From: Circinella minor
Taxonomy: Eukaryota; Mucoromycota; Mucoromycetes; Mucorales; Lichtheimiaceae
Assembly: GCA_016758965.1 (NCBI GenBank)
Contig: JAEPRB010000005.1
Span: 310,001 to 374,000 of the forward strand
Length of the DNA stretch: 64,000 nt
Reading direction: 5' to 3'
The position numbers and the translations under genes are program-made. The notes under the pieces were generated by a model, which made no database searches, was not told the origin of the DNA, and was given only the letters and a program-made list of their open reading frames with translations. How positions within the stretch are numbered: the stretch's first letter is position 1; each line of letters starts with the position of its first letter. Positions 39,880 through 50,590 of this stretch are shown piece by piece.

Positions 39880-41323
39880 TCATGGTCGAGTAAATTTATT
39901 TAGCATGGCTGATTTCCAATTAGGTATATAAGGTGGACCTTTACGAACATGATCCCATTTACCGGGTGCTTAGCATAATAAATCTGTGCGTGAGTATTTC
40001 TCCTGGTTATTTAGAGCAATATAGGAGGAATCATGACGAGCACGCCACCACTGAGCCACACCTCGACATATACTACACCAACTTGTTTGCTCATAATCTA
40101 ATTCCCCACTACTCCAACTTCCATAAAAATGCTGCATCTAGACGGTCATGTAATGACCAACTAGCATCAATATTCGTACAATATTAGAAATATTCTGGGT
40201 ATGTGATATTATTCTTGTCAAGAAAATTAATATAGTTAGAGCGTTCTATTGAATTTGGATACGCATCCATTCAAATGTCAGTTTGTGACGTGAGTATAAA
40301 TGCTCCATAATGTTTTGGTCCATCCACTATTGGAACTGTAGATGCAAATATGGTATCAAACAGCTTTTCTGTTACTTTTTTTGTGTCGACAAAATACATC
40401 ATTATTATCACGATTTCCAAAGTTCTGAACTTTTTTTTATTTAATTATCACACGACTCTTCTTTTTATACTATATATATATGTGTGTGTGTGTGCCTCTG
40501 TGTGTATGTGCTTTTACCATAATCATCATAATTACGTGCGTAGCATTTTCTATGGCAAGATGAAACTTGTATTGATTCTTCAATTGAGACTGTGTCAAAT
40601 TTTTTGGAAAATCCTTATTTCTAAGACATTTACCATACCATAAAATATCTATCTTAATATAATTCATTCAATTCCTTGATATAATGCTGACGTCCATCAC
40701 ATCCATTTTCATTACATATCGACACATTCTATAAAATCGGAGCATCACCTGTTTTAAAGACAGTCAAATCATTCGGTATGATAAATATGACCATTGGGAT
40801 TATCATATGTGATGAATCGTATGGAGAAACGAATCAACTATCCAAATTTTATGACCCAAGATAATCGAATGCATTACGGATCATTCCATTGCCTCGACGG
40901 ACGTTTGGATCCATAGGTGTAGTATACAATGCGTGGTCGTCCTTTTATTCAAATAGGTGTATCTATGGTATTATAATCTGATGCATGGAATACAACAGCT
41001 GCTTCTGCTGTTGTAGTAGTTCCATCCTTGTCGTTTGAAACTTCATTCCAATTATCGTTAATAGTACACCAATATTGTTTTTCATCTGAAAATATAATGG
41101 GAAGATCATTTAGTTTTTGACATGGTACTTTAAACTCGGTACCTGAACATGCTTATATAACAACATATGTGTTACGTAGTTTATACATTGTCACTTTATT
41201 TTAGGTATGGACTAGTTTTTCAGGCTAGCTTTTTGTACCATCATTACTTTTTACTTTTGTGAAAGCCTACCCAAAAATACTTTTGATCAATGAACATTGC
41301 GTATAGGTGGAAGGTCAGCCATC
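39880..41323 (-). pseudogene. GT10 alpha-1,3-fucosyltransferase pseudogene
   Basis: The minus strand still reads as a family GT10 fucosyltransferase, but only in pieces. In order from ATG 41323: a TTAEAAVVFHASDYNT block, KGRPRIVYY, NAFDYL, NGCDGRQHYIKEL, WYGKCLRNKDFPKNL, YKFHLAIENA, NYDDY joined by a spliceable intron to VTEKLFDT, STVPIVDGPKHYGAF, and a C-terminal WCSICRGVAQWW Cys block. The YGKC, EN...DYVTEKLFD and VPIV.GP elements are the family's GDP-fucose and acceptor core. Disabling lesions: early stop TGA soon after the ATG, TGA at 40949-40951, further stops after IRNAFDYLGS and near GDAPIL, a one-base frameshift near 40540-40545, and stops after PKHYGAF. Because long stretches remain readable, inactivation looks recent. 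Coordinates of the ends are approximate. Confidence 0.8.
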
Positions 41324-41459
41324 TTTGTAATAACAACAAATAACAATACAATGATAAAAAAGGCGGGAGATGAAAGAACAATAAACGTTTATAAATAAAT
41401 AAATGAATAAATTGGTATATAAATATAGTAACAGTTTATGATTACGAAAAAAAAAACCT

Positions 41460-42606
41460 CTAATCTATTTTTTTAGCTGGCTTGATATCAGTTGTTAATC
41501 CTTTATCTTTTTCGTTTGATCGAAAAGCTTCTTTTTTAAGACGAGCTGATTCCATTTTCTTGATGTATGCTTCGATACCAATAGCTATGTAACAAAAATA
41601 ATAATAAAAAAAGGGGAGATCGATTGGTTATTCCTAGTACATACCGACTCAAGATAAATATTCTTTTACCGTTTTTTTAATTACCTGTAAATACCAATGC
41701 AACACCTCCCCATTGACCCATGCTAAGTTTATGATTGAACCAAAAGACACTCAATAGCATTGTAAACAATTTTCGTGTCACTGTCACTGTAACTAGTCGC
41801 AGACTACCATATTGTTGAAGTGTATAAAAAATAAAGCACTGACCAACTGCCCCACATAGACCAAAAAGAAAAACGTCGCCAATAACAGATGGATGGGTTT
41901 GACAAAAACGAATTGCTTGACCCAATTCATCATTATATGGATTGAAAACCAAAAATATGGTCATATAAATGGATCCAATAGCATTCATGAAGAACATCAT
42001 ATGTTGTCCACTTACAAATTGACCAAAATCATGGAAAATTTGATCTTGTGTTGCATTTGTTAATCCATCAATAACTAAATTGGTTCCCAATAAGAATAAT
42101 CCCCATAATGAATTGGTTGCTGCACCCTTTTTGTTTGATCCTTCCACTGTATGATACAACATAAACATAGATACACCTGCGGTAATCAACATGACACAGA
42201 CATACTTGTATAATGGGAATTTTCTTCGATAGACAACCAAATTCATAAGCATCACCGGAATTAGTTTACATGATTTACCCAAGATCATTGTAGGATAGTC
42301 GATATGTTTGAGTGCTGCATAACCGAACGGTGAACCAGTACAATTGGTTAATGCGACTTGAGCGTATTTGGTGTAAAGTGCACGTGGTGATGATGTCAAG
42401 TTGAGATTGCGTCCACTGACTTTAATGTAGATGAATGAAACAACGGCAGCGATCAAGGACTGAATCAGGTTAAGGAATATAAAGTAACGAAATTTTTCAG
42501 GGGCATCGCTATCACCATAAGATGTAGTGCTGACACGTTCTTGAACGACACCCCATGTAAGGAAGCAAGCATAGATTCCTGCAACGCAAAATGTGAAAAC
42601 TAGCAT
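41460..42606 (-). CDS. HUT1: UDP-galactose transporter homolog, ER (SLC35B type)
   Basis: Two exons on the minus strand (42606..41685, 41584..41460) give 348 aa. About ten membrane segments are visible, with the SLC35B/Hut1 landmarks CFLTWGVVQERV near the N-terminus, FGYAALKHIDYPTMILGKSC (about 105-125) and KLSMGQWGGVALVFTG in the last span. Fungal Hut1 resides in the ER and is linked to UDP-galactose transport and folding conditions; the animal SLC35B1 relative carries ATP/ADP and UDP-sugars, so the cargo here is open. The tail ends KKID, a perfect KKxx dilysine ER-retrieval signal, which supports ER residence. The start is Met-42606; the open frame extends a few codons upstream only through a TTG. 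Confidence 0.92.
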
Positions 42607-43645
42607 ATAAAGAAGCAAAGTCAAAAAAATAAAATAGTTTCTCTTTTGTTCTTATTAATCTCTCCTTTTGTTGTGTTGACAGTTTTTAATTGGCGAAAAA
42701 TGATTGAAGGAAATTGTTATTCCCGCTGCATTTGAAAACGTTTGGCATTAAAAAGTAACAAAATTGGAATGAGGTAAATTATATCATTGAAAATTGAATA
42801 TCTTAGAAAATAGTTCTTAAGGAAACAGCTTATATTAGTTTGTGTTGTCATGTATATTATTATGATCAATTGAGTTCTCTTGTGCTTTCATTTTCTGGTA
42901 AAGTTCAAAATGGAACGGGGAAAAAAAAGAACTGTTTTATGCAGTAATTTTTGATCTGCAATTAAAGATCGATATAAAAACACATATCATTTATTATCTT
43001 ATTAATAACTACATAATCATATTAAAACATGTATAAATACACAAATTATATTTAATTTTGCTTTACATGCTTTTTATACGTACCAAGAAAACCAAAAAGC
43101 TAATTCTACTATATCTTCAATTAATATAATAATAACCAAAGAAGATACTAAATCATTTGCTGTTTCTATGTGGATAACATTACGTATCAAGTGAAGAATA
43201 TTTGTTGTTTTTTATTATTCATAAGAAAAAAAAAGGAGAAATATGCATAGAATACTTTGAAAGAAAAATCAATATATAATATTTATAATTTAAGTACGCC
43301 ACACTTCATTCAATTTTAATAGTAAGAGTGAATATATTGATATACTATGCTGTAAATTATGATACACATTAAAGTTTTCTCAAAAAAATAAATTATAAAA
43401 AGTAACTACGTAAGCAGTAGAATTTAGATACTATACGTGCATATATATATATTAGGGGGTTTAGGAGGATAAATATACAAATATTTAAAAAACAAAAAGC
43501 GATTTCTGTTTGTTTTATAATTATTTTTTCCCTAGTCTTCTTTATCATCATCGTTGTGTAATATATATTATTACTAATATCTATTTATTTATATACCATC
43601 AAGCGAGGCTACGTATTTATTTACTTAAAAAAAAGTTTTATAATA
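42607..43645. other. Intergenic region, AT-rich
   Basis: About 1 kb between HUT1 (minus) and the small secreted-protein gene (plus), so it should hold two divergent promoters. A short (TA)n run lies at about 43440-43452. No coding or RNA signal seen. Confidence 0.5.
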
Positions 43646-44304
43646 ATGAGACTCCAATGTATTTTGTCTTTATTTTTTAGTACGCTCCTCGTCTCTAAAG
43701 CACACGTAATAATCGATGTAAACTCTATTGAAGGAGTAGCAGGAGAAGATGAAAAACAACAGACAAAATTGGAATGTACGTGGAAGTCTCAATATTAAAC
43801 GATTTTTATTCTTACAGGGTTGCTATCATATAAAAAATAATTATATATAGTATTATCTAAATTTGTTCTTTGCATATTCTTGTAGTTACTGGCGGAGTTG
43901 CTGTGTACGATTATAATCCAGTCAATGAAGATATAACAGAATATGTATGGAAATTTAGCTGTCCTTTTGTTTCTGACGATAAAAAAACAACTCATCCGAA
44001 TCCACAGCAAGTATGCAGCGACCTTATCCAATATAAAGACGACCTCAGTTCTTTAAAAGAATTAAATAGAAACAATGGGCACGAATCTTCATGTTCTGAA
44101 AGTGAGAATGATCAAGAATTCGCAGCTTTTTCCCTTAGAGGAAAATTACACGACCAAAAAGTGGAAGTTATGGAAGTCAAATACTCCAATCGGTGTGCAC
44201 TCCAAGAAGCTCTAGTTAAAGCTGGTCTCTCATACGTAATTCCGTTTGATGACAGTGGCGCTTTTATTCCGCCTACTGATACAGTTACTTCTGATTCATC
44301 ATAA
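43646..44304 (+). CDS. Small secreted protein, orphan
   Basis: Two exons, 43646..43775 and 43886..44304 (donor GTACGT, acceptor TTGTAG), encode 182 aa. The N-terminus MRLQCILSLFFSTLLVSKAH is a textbook signal peptide: a basic residue, a hydrophobic core, and likely cleavage after SKA. The mature chain is acidic, with VNSIEGVAGEDEK, then FTGGVAVYDYNP and YVWKFSCPF. Four Cys remain (CPF, VCSD, SSCSE, NRCAL), an even number compatible with two disulfides. There is no membrane span, GPI signal or catalytic motif, and I know no family for it. Size and signal peptide fit a cell-surface or effector-like protein, but that is only a category. The first exon depends on one splice join, which fits frame and consensus. 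Confidence 0.65.
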
Positions 44305-45582
44305 TCGTAGTGCTATATCAACTATTAAAAGATTTCTTGTATCAAAATTATAAAGAATAAAAAAGAATAATGAATTATATATTTTTTTACTTGAAATACG
44401 TACAAAATATTGTCCGAATAGATATCTTGTACTTCATAATTTCATTAACTTGTTAAACTTACAACTCATAGTCAATACTGTTTTGGAAATTGCGATTGAT
44501 TACGAATGATCATTTTTTAACTAGTTATTTGGCTTCGTTATATATACTACTATAAGAATATTAGGTAATAGTTGTAATGATATTAGTAGTAAATTCGTAT
44601 AAAAAAAATTGAGCTTTGCTATGTAAAATGTAAGTATATTGTAACATACTATTATATAATAAATAATGGATTGTTTATAGCATGGCTTATCCTGACCATA
44701 ACAAGACTATTTCATGAGGTTTGTCAGTTATTATGAATAGAAAGTTGAATTACGTACATTATAGTTAGCATATGGGCTATTTTCTTGATTCATGCATGAT
44801 ATTTGGTACCAATAAAATGATTTAGGTTCAGCACATTTCTTCTTTGCTGTAGTCATATTTATTAGTTTATCAATATAATACACCTGCTGATCGTTGATTT
44901 TAATTATCCGTAAATCATTCACAAATGACGCACCCATCCTTATAATAGAAAAACCCATGATAATATAAGATGTGTCTTCACACGGGTCAACTGATTTGAA
45001 GGGTCATGTCAAATAATAATAAAAGGAACGATGAGTTTCAGTAAGATCAAGTCTTCACCAACACTTGTTTTATTTGTTACACAGATGTTTGATTATGGAT
45101 CAGATTATCTTGTCGCATAGAAAAAGACTTGGCTTTTCTTTCAACTGAGTTCATATTAAAAAAAAAAATGCAGCTGAAAAATCTCTTTTAAACGAAGATG
45201 CCTACATCAAAAATAATATCCAAAACAACAAATAATTTTAAAATGGGGTTCTTGCATAAAACGATCATGGAAGGAATGTGCAGAAATGTTTTTTATTCCC
45301 AACAAGCAAAAAAGTACATGCAAAACTCTTTCTTTTTTCTGTGCAAGGAAATAAAAAACGATGGACCTATGAATGATTTCTCATGTGTACAAAAATATCA
45401 AACTATGTGGATTAATGGATAAACGGCGATCCTTTTTTTTTTTTTTGTTATAATGATATTTTGTATAGTCATATGATATAGCTAGATAATACTTTTTATT
45501 ATCATTTTACTAGCAGGGATATATATGTAAGGTATGGTTTGAGTAAAATTGAAAAAGAGTGCGATAGAAAAAAAAAACAGGT
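44305..45582. other. Intergenic region with two uncertain small frames
   Basis: About 1.3 kb. A minus-strand ATG frame at 44731-44958 (75 aa) has balanced, protein-like composition and an in-frame GTACGT near its end, but no recognisable partner exon or family. A plus-strand frame at 45198-45422 is similar in status. I leave both uncalled. Confidence 0.4.
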
Positions 45583-46747
45583 TTAGCAATAAGTGTATTC
45601 CACAATTGGACCACCTATTTCTGAGATTTCGGGAATTGTACATTTTAAATCAAAAGCTTTTGCTAATACAATCTTATATATCTTTTGAACATTAATTGAG
45701 TGGGCTGTTGAGCAAAAAATTAATGGTGCTTTCATGGCCCGTGCATATTTCCTTGCCTTTACAAATAATAGATAAATAAGTTAGACTCTTCTTTCGATAT
45801 ATGTTCTACCTTTTTCTTCCTTTCTCTTCTAAAAAAAATCCAGCCATTTACCTGTCTAGTCACTTCCTCGTGATCGTTATCGGAGAGATGGACGAATTCA
45901 TCATATTTTGTTCCGACCAATAATGGAATTGCACACTATAGTATCATTGTGTTTTTTTCGTGTTAGGGACTGCGAAAAAAACCAAGAAAAAAAAAGAATG
46001 TAGACGTTTTACCTTATTCATGCCACGTGCTTGTCGATACCATTCTTTAATACTATTAAGTGTTGATTTCCGTGTTAAATCAAAGGTGAATAAAATCGCA
46101 ACTGCATCATTACATACAAGTGGCAACATGCTTACAAATTCTTTTTGACCTATTATTATCCAATCAATTAATCAGCCTTCCCTTATAATCATAACTGATG
46201 TTGCCGATAGTAGTAATAATATGATTTAGCTTACCACCTAAATCCCAAATACTAAATGTAATTTCAGTATTTTTGATAACTATTGATTTTTCCATAAAAT
46301 TTACACCTATTTTTTTTCATTATTTATTAGAAAATATCTGCAGATACTTTTTTACATGGATAATCAAACAATGAATTATCATTTTTTGTTAATAACGAAC
46401 CTAACGTCTGTACATATTCTTCATCAAAAGCACCTTCAGCATACTTGACCATAAGACTCGTTTTTCCGATGTTTGTATCACCAACTATACCTGTTTTGAG
46501 AACGATACTAAAAACATTTTTTACATCATGGGTAAAATAAAGTAAAAAGATATATTCTTTTGGGATTAGTTTTCCTTTTCTAAATAAAAAAGTTTATTCT
46601 AAATAAGATACTATACCTCTTTCGTGGCGGTTGTGATGATGGTGACGCTGCATCTGATACCTCGGCTATAGAGTTTCTCGTATTTGATAATCCATCATGC
46701 CTTGATGCTGATGATACGATTGCAGATGATGCTGATGAAGTGGCCAT
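45583..46747 (-). CDS. SPG1: Spg1/Tem1-type Ras-like GTPase (septation/mitotic exit)
   Basis: Six exons on the minus strand (46747..46617, 46507..46401, 46306..46235, 46149..46013, 45935..45852, 45756..45583) encode 234 aa. A Ser/Ala-rich N-terminal extension of about 43 residues precedes the GTPase. G1 is [10 protein letters not shown]3 is WDLGGQKEF, G4 is GTKYDEF (Thr-Lys-x-Asp as in this subfamily) and G5 is [19 protein letters not shown] and [24 protein letters not shown] are close to Spg1/Tem1. There is no C-terminal CaaX or CC prenylation motif, matching the family. Spg1/Tem1 sits at spindle poles, recruits the Cdc7/Cdc15 kinase, and triggers septation or mitotic exit. Exon 2 uses donor GTTCGT. 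In aseptate mucoralean hyphae its output is an open question. Confidence 0.93.
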
Positions 46748-47445
46748 AATTTGGCAAAGGAAAAAAAGAGAAGAAGGTGATTTTAAAGAGTATAAAAAAT
46801 TGAAGGAGTGAAAAAAAAATAAAGAATAAAAAAAGGTTATTAAAAATAAATTATGGTGATTCCAGGAGTCCCGTTAATAACAATAAAAGCTCGTTATATA
46901 AAACAAAGAAGATCAGCCATATATTTTTAACATAGAGGAGCTAAAAAAAAAGGTCGTCACAGATCAAAGAATTGAATTACTATGAGAAAAAAAACAATAA
47001 AGACAATGAGCAACATATATCAATTTTTCATTATAATGGAGTTTCTTCTCTTTTTTTTTTCTCAGCAGCAATAATAATGCAAGGCACAGGGTTTCGTATA
47101 AAAAAAATAGAATTTATAAAATAATTCTGTGCTACCGGATCGTCCTTTTGTTAGACAATTAACAAATTTGGTTAAAAACGCCGACCTCCTCGGCCACCAA
47201 AGTTGCTGCCTGTCTGTCCGTGGTTTCACCGGATTTTCAAACGGGGATGATTCTTTTTGGTTTTTGGTACCTTAAGCAGTTTAATTTTTTTTTTCTTTAA
47301 AACTTTCGATTTCCTCAATTTGTTGCTTGTCTTCCTTCTTTCCTCCTTTCACTTTAAATTTTCTTCCGAAGAGTGGTTCCCCTCTTTTATTTTATTTATT
47401 TTTTGTGTTCATTTCACATAACAAAAATAAAAGTAAAAATAAACC
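46748..47445. other. Divergent spacer between SPG1 and the PAQR gene
   Basis: About 700 bp shared by the two divergently transcribed genes. The half next to the PAQR gene is T/C-rich (about 47285-47400). No gene or RNA recognised. Confidence 0.5.
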
Positions 47446-48281
47446 ATGGTGGATGTAAATAGCACAACAACAACAAATACGACGGATGCGGGGCTTAGCA
47501 ATGGCAGTTTTCTCATGATGAGACGCCATTCATTATACCAACCTGCTACTATTACTGCATTTACCACCTCTACAAAAACAGCTCCATTTTTAACAACACC
47601 TCGTACCCGTTGCCGTTCTCATTCTACTTCTTCTCTTCCTTCTTCTCCTACCATTATGCCAGAACTTACCACATTTTCTTCATCTTCTTCTTCACTATCC
47701 GATGAATCTTCAACCATTGATATCGGTGACAATGATACTTGTTCAACTGGACTTTTACAATATATGGATGATCATGTCTTCGAAACTTGGGATAGTGCAA
47801 AAGCCCTCGTTGTTGGAGCAGAACGTCTTTTACGATACCATGAATTACCAAAAGAATGGCAAGAAAATGAATATGTGTTGTCAGGGTGAGTTTTTATAAA
47901 TTGTAATATTTGTTTTTTTTTTCGTTGCCCTTGGCGATAAAATATCAAACCCCCTCTTCTTCCACCCCCTTTCATATATGATTCGATTTTCTACCCCTTT
48001 CTCTTCTTAAAAGTAAATTACACACTGACAAAATTATTCAGAGCTTTTTCTCCTTGACGTAAAAGTGCTAACCGTATTTCTATACATTATTTATATTAGA
48101 TATCGATTCTATGCCTCTCATCGAGATTGCCTCAGATCAATCTTTATGCTTCATAACGAAACACTAAATATTTGGAGTCATTTAATTGGATTTATTTTCT
48201 TTTCGTTTCTTAGTGTCTCTGTTTTTAATGTAAGGAAGCAGTTTTTTCTTTTTAATTCATATGATAATGTAATCAATCAAA

Positions 48282-48320
<39 letters not shown>

Positions 48321-49208
48321 AGAAAATTATTATTTGTTTGTTTGTGAATTTTTTGTCTAACCAATAATTTATATTTTTTTAAAAAATAGCATCATTTTCC
48401 TGAAGCACCCGCCAGTGATCGAGCCATTTTTGCAACTTTTTGTATAGCAGCATTAAAATGTTTATTCTGTTCATCGATATACCATACCTTCATCTGTCAT
48501 CATAAAATTAAAGGCTTTGCAGCGACATTGGATTATATTGGCATTGCCTTTTTGATTGCAGCATCCGTATTGGTGACCGAATATTACGGATATTACTGCA
48601 GTCCGATACCACGCACTCGATACATGGTTTTTACTGGATTCGTTAGTAGTTTTGGTGTTATTTTACCATTTCTCAAAAGCTGGGATACCAAAGAATTTCG
48701 TCCTATCCGAATTACAGTATTTTTATCATTGGCTTTCTCCAGTATTGTACCTGTACTTCATTTAGTTTATCTTCATGGGTTCTGGGCAACGTGGGCATTT
48801 TTAGAAAATGTCATGATAAGCGTTTCAATGTATTTATTGGGTGTTTTATTTTGTAAGTTAATAGTAATTCTAATTCATGATTCATACCCATTGAGCCAAA
48901 CATATATAATATTTAAACTAACATGTATATGTTATTATTAATAGATGCCAATCGATGGCCAGAAAAGAAATTTCCTGGGAAATTTGATTATCTCGGTATG
49001 ACTAGTCATGCTATTTGGCATGTATTTGTTTGCTTTGGTATTTATGTAAGCAGTTATATCTATTTTTTTTTGTTTGTATTTTTTTAATGCAATGTATCTT
49101 TCAATGTTTTGATTTCTAATCCATTATTTGTGACGATAGTTCCACTATATGGCATCATTACACTTTTACAAGAATCGATATACGTTTAGTTGTCCCTTAC
49201 AGATCTAA
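47446..49208 (+). CDS. PAQR/Izh (adiponectin receptor/hemolysin III) family protein
   Basis: Five exons (47446..47885, 48100..48229, 48390..48852, 48945..49045, 49140..49208) give 400 aa. The first ~110 residues are Ser/Thr-rich and probably disordered. HELPKEWQENEYVLSGYRF leads into the seven-helix PAQR core. Zinc-site histidines are seen in SSIYHTFICH (helix 2 region) and in TSHAIWHVF (helix 7), and the family S-HNE-NIWSH motif reads FMLHNETLNIWSH. In yeast, Izh proteins affect zinc and sterol homeostasis; animal relatives have ceramidase activity. Either could apply. Intron 2 contains a 37-nt adenine run, after which the acceptor is still consensus (AATAG). The short last exon ends FSCPLQI. 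Confidence 0.9.
48283..48319. repeat. 37-nt poly(A) run in an intron of the PAQR gene
   Basis: Thirty-seven consecutive A between 48283 and 48319, the longest homopolymer in the window. It lies in intron 2 of the plus-strand PAQR gene. It may be the 3' tail of an old retroposed insertion or simply slippage. No target-site duplication is evident by eye. Length is prone to sequencing error. Confidence 0.8.
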
Positions 49209-50590
49209 AAAGAAAAACCAATCGCATCAACGTATTTACGTCCATCAATTCCTTTTATACTACTATTACTCATCATATTATATTCGCCATTATCAGACTA
49301 TCATAAACGACAACAATAACCACGCCTCAAATCTTCCCGGCTTCTTTCTCCCTCCCGCCGATTATCCGGATTAAAAAATTTGTGTGTTTATACCATTTTT
49401 GTTGTTGTGTGGGGGTGCCTAATAATACAACAGTTAACACATTATTTACATCATCACGTCGCTTCCCACACTATTATAATCCCAACAAAAAATAATAAAA
49501 ATAAAAAATGTTAACGCCCTTGCGGTAAATTATTTTTCACATTTTACATATCACGTAACGCTCAAAAGAAAGGTTATTACTTTTTATTATGAAACTGCAT
49601 CAACATGTTTTTTTTCTACCACTGGTGATGTTTTCTTTAAATATGTTTCAAAATTATTGTATCACCTTTGATTTGATCTGTTTTATTATTTTTTTACTCA
49701 AGGAAATAAAACTTGGAACTTTTGGATCGGGAATTGGATCGATTTTTTTAACTTTAATAAATGTAAAAGAACAAAAGCACCCTGGCCATAAACTTTGTTA
49801 ATAAAACTTTTTTTATAGTTTTTTTTTTCTTATCAACTTATCTCAGATAAAAACTCTTCCAAAAAGTTGTGTGTTAGAGGATATTTGCAACTATACATAT
49901 TTTTCTTTTTTGTTTCTGTAATGAATCCCCAAAAATATTTTTTCCCTATCCGTCGGTTAAACGTTCGAATTATTGTAAATCGCCGAATATAATTAAAACG
50001 AGATAAGGAAAGAAAGATGTTAGGTGACACAAGCAAAAAAATGATTTCTTGATAAAGAGCAGTATAAAATGAATGTAACGTGAGCATACCAGCTCTTAAT
50101 CAATTGGGGAGCATGGAAAAGAAGCAAATAACAAATATATAAAAGTAACCAAAGACCCAAGATGACCGAAAAAAAACCCATGAACTGGGTAAAATGCAAT
50201 GAAAATATTTTTGAAACCAAGAAAGGAATCTGGCAGGAAACATCTAAGAACTTTTTGTTTTAAATATTTAACCGTCTTTGGTCGATCCTCCTAGGTTTTT
50301 CAAACACTCAATAGTGATTTGTTTAATTTTTTTGTTATAGAAATAGTTCAATAATAATATATTTGTATGGGTTCCATGGTTAAAGTAATGAAAAGAAAAA
50401 AAAAGTAGGCCTTAAGATATTATATATAATGATAAGAATGATGATATGCGATAAATACAAAAATCAAAAACAGGCGCATAGGTTTGAAGTAGTGGAACAA
50501 AAAATAAATTCCTATGGTAGAGGGGAAAAGGATAGGGAAACTAAAGGAATATGTGATAGAATGGATAAAAATGAAAAGAAAAGAAGTTTA
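49209..50590. other. Intergenic region between convergent genes
   Basis: About 1.4 kb downstream of both the PAQR gene and the 527-aa orphan gene. A C/T-rich block at 49330-49365 and T-runs are visible; the short open frames are hydrophobic low-complexity. No gene seen. Confidence 0.5.

Noticed and set aside
39933..40187. 84-codon plus-strand frame
   Set aside because: It is antisense to the C-terminal part of the GT10 pseudogene, whose minus-strand frames show the family Cys block.
42607..42624. Upstream TTG start for HUT1
   Set aside because: Nuclear genes start at ATG; Met-42606 gives the expected N-terminus.
44731..44958. Minus-strand 75-codon frame with protein-like composition
   Set aside because: No homologous family or partner exon recognised; a possible relic, but unsupported as a gene.
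45198..45422. 74-codon plus-strand frame
   Set aside because: Lys-rich, no motif, flanked by AT-rich DNA; chance cannot be excluded.
49960..49980. Possible tRNA B-box-like TTCGAAT
   Set aside because: No matching A box, acceptor stem or anticodon arm at tRNA spacing.
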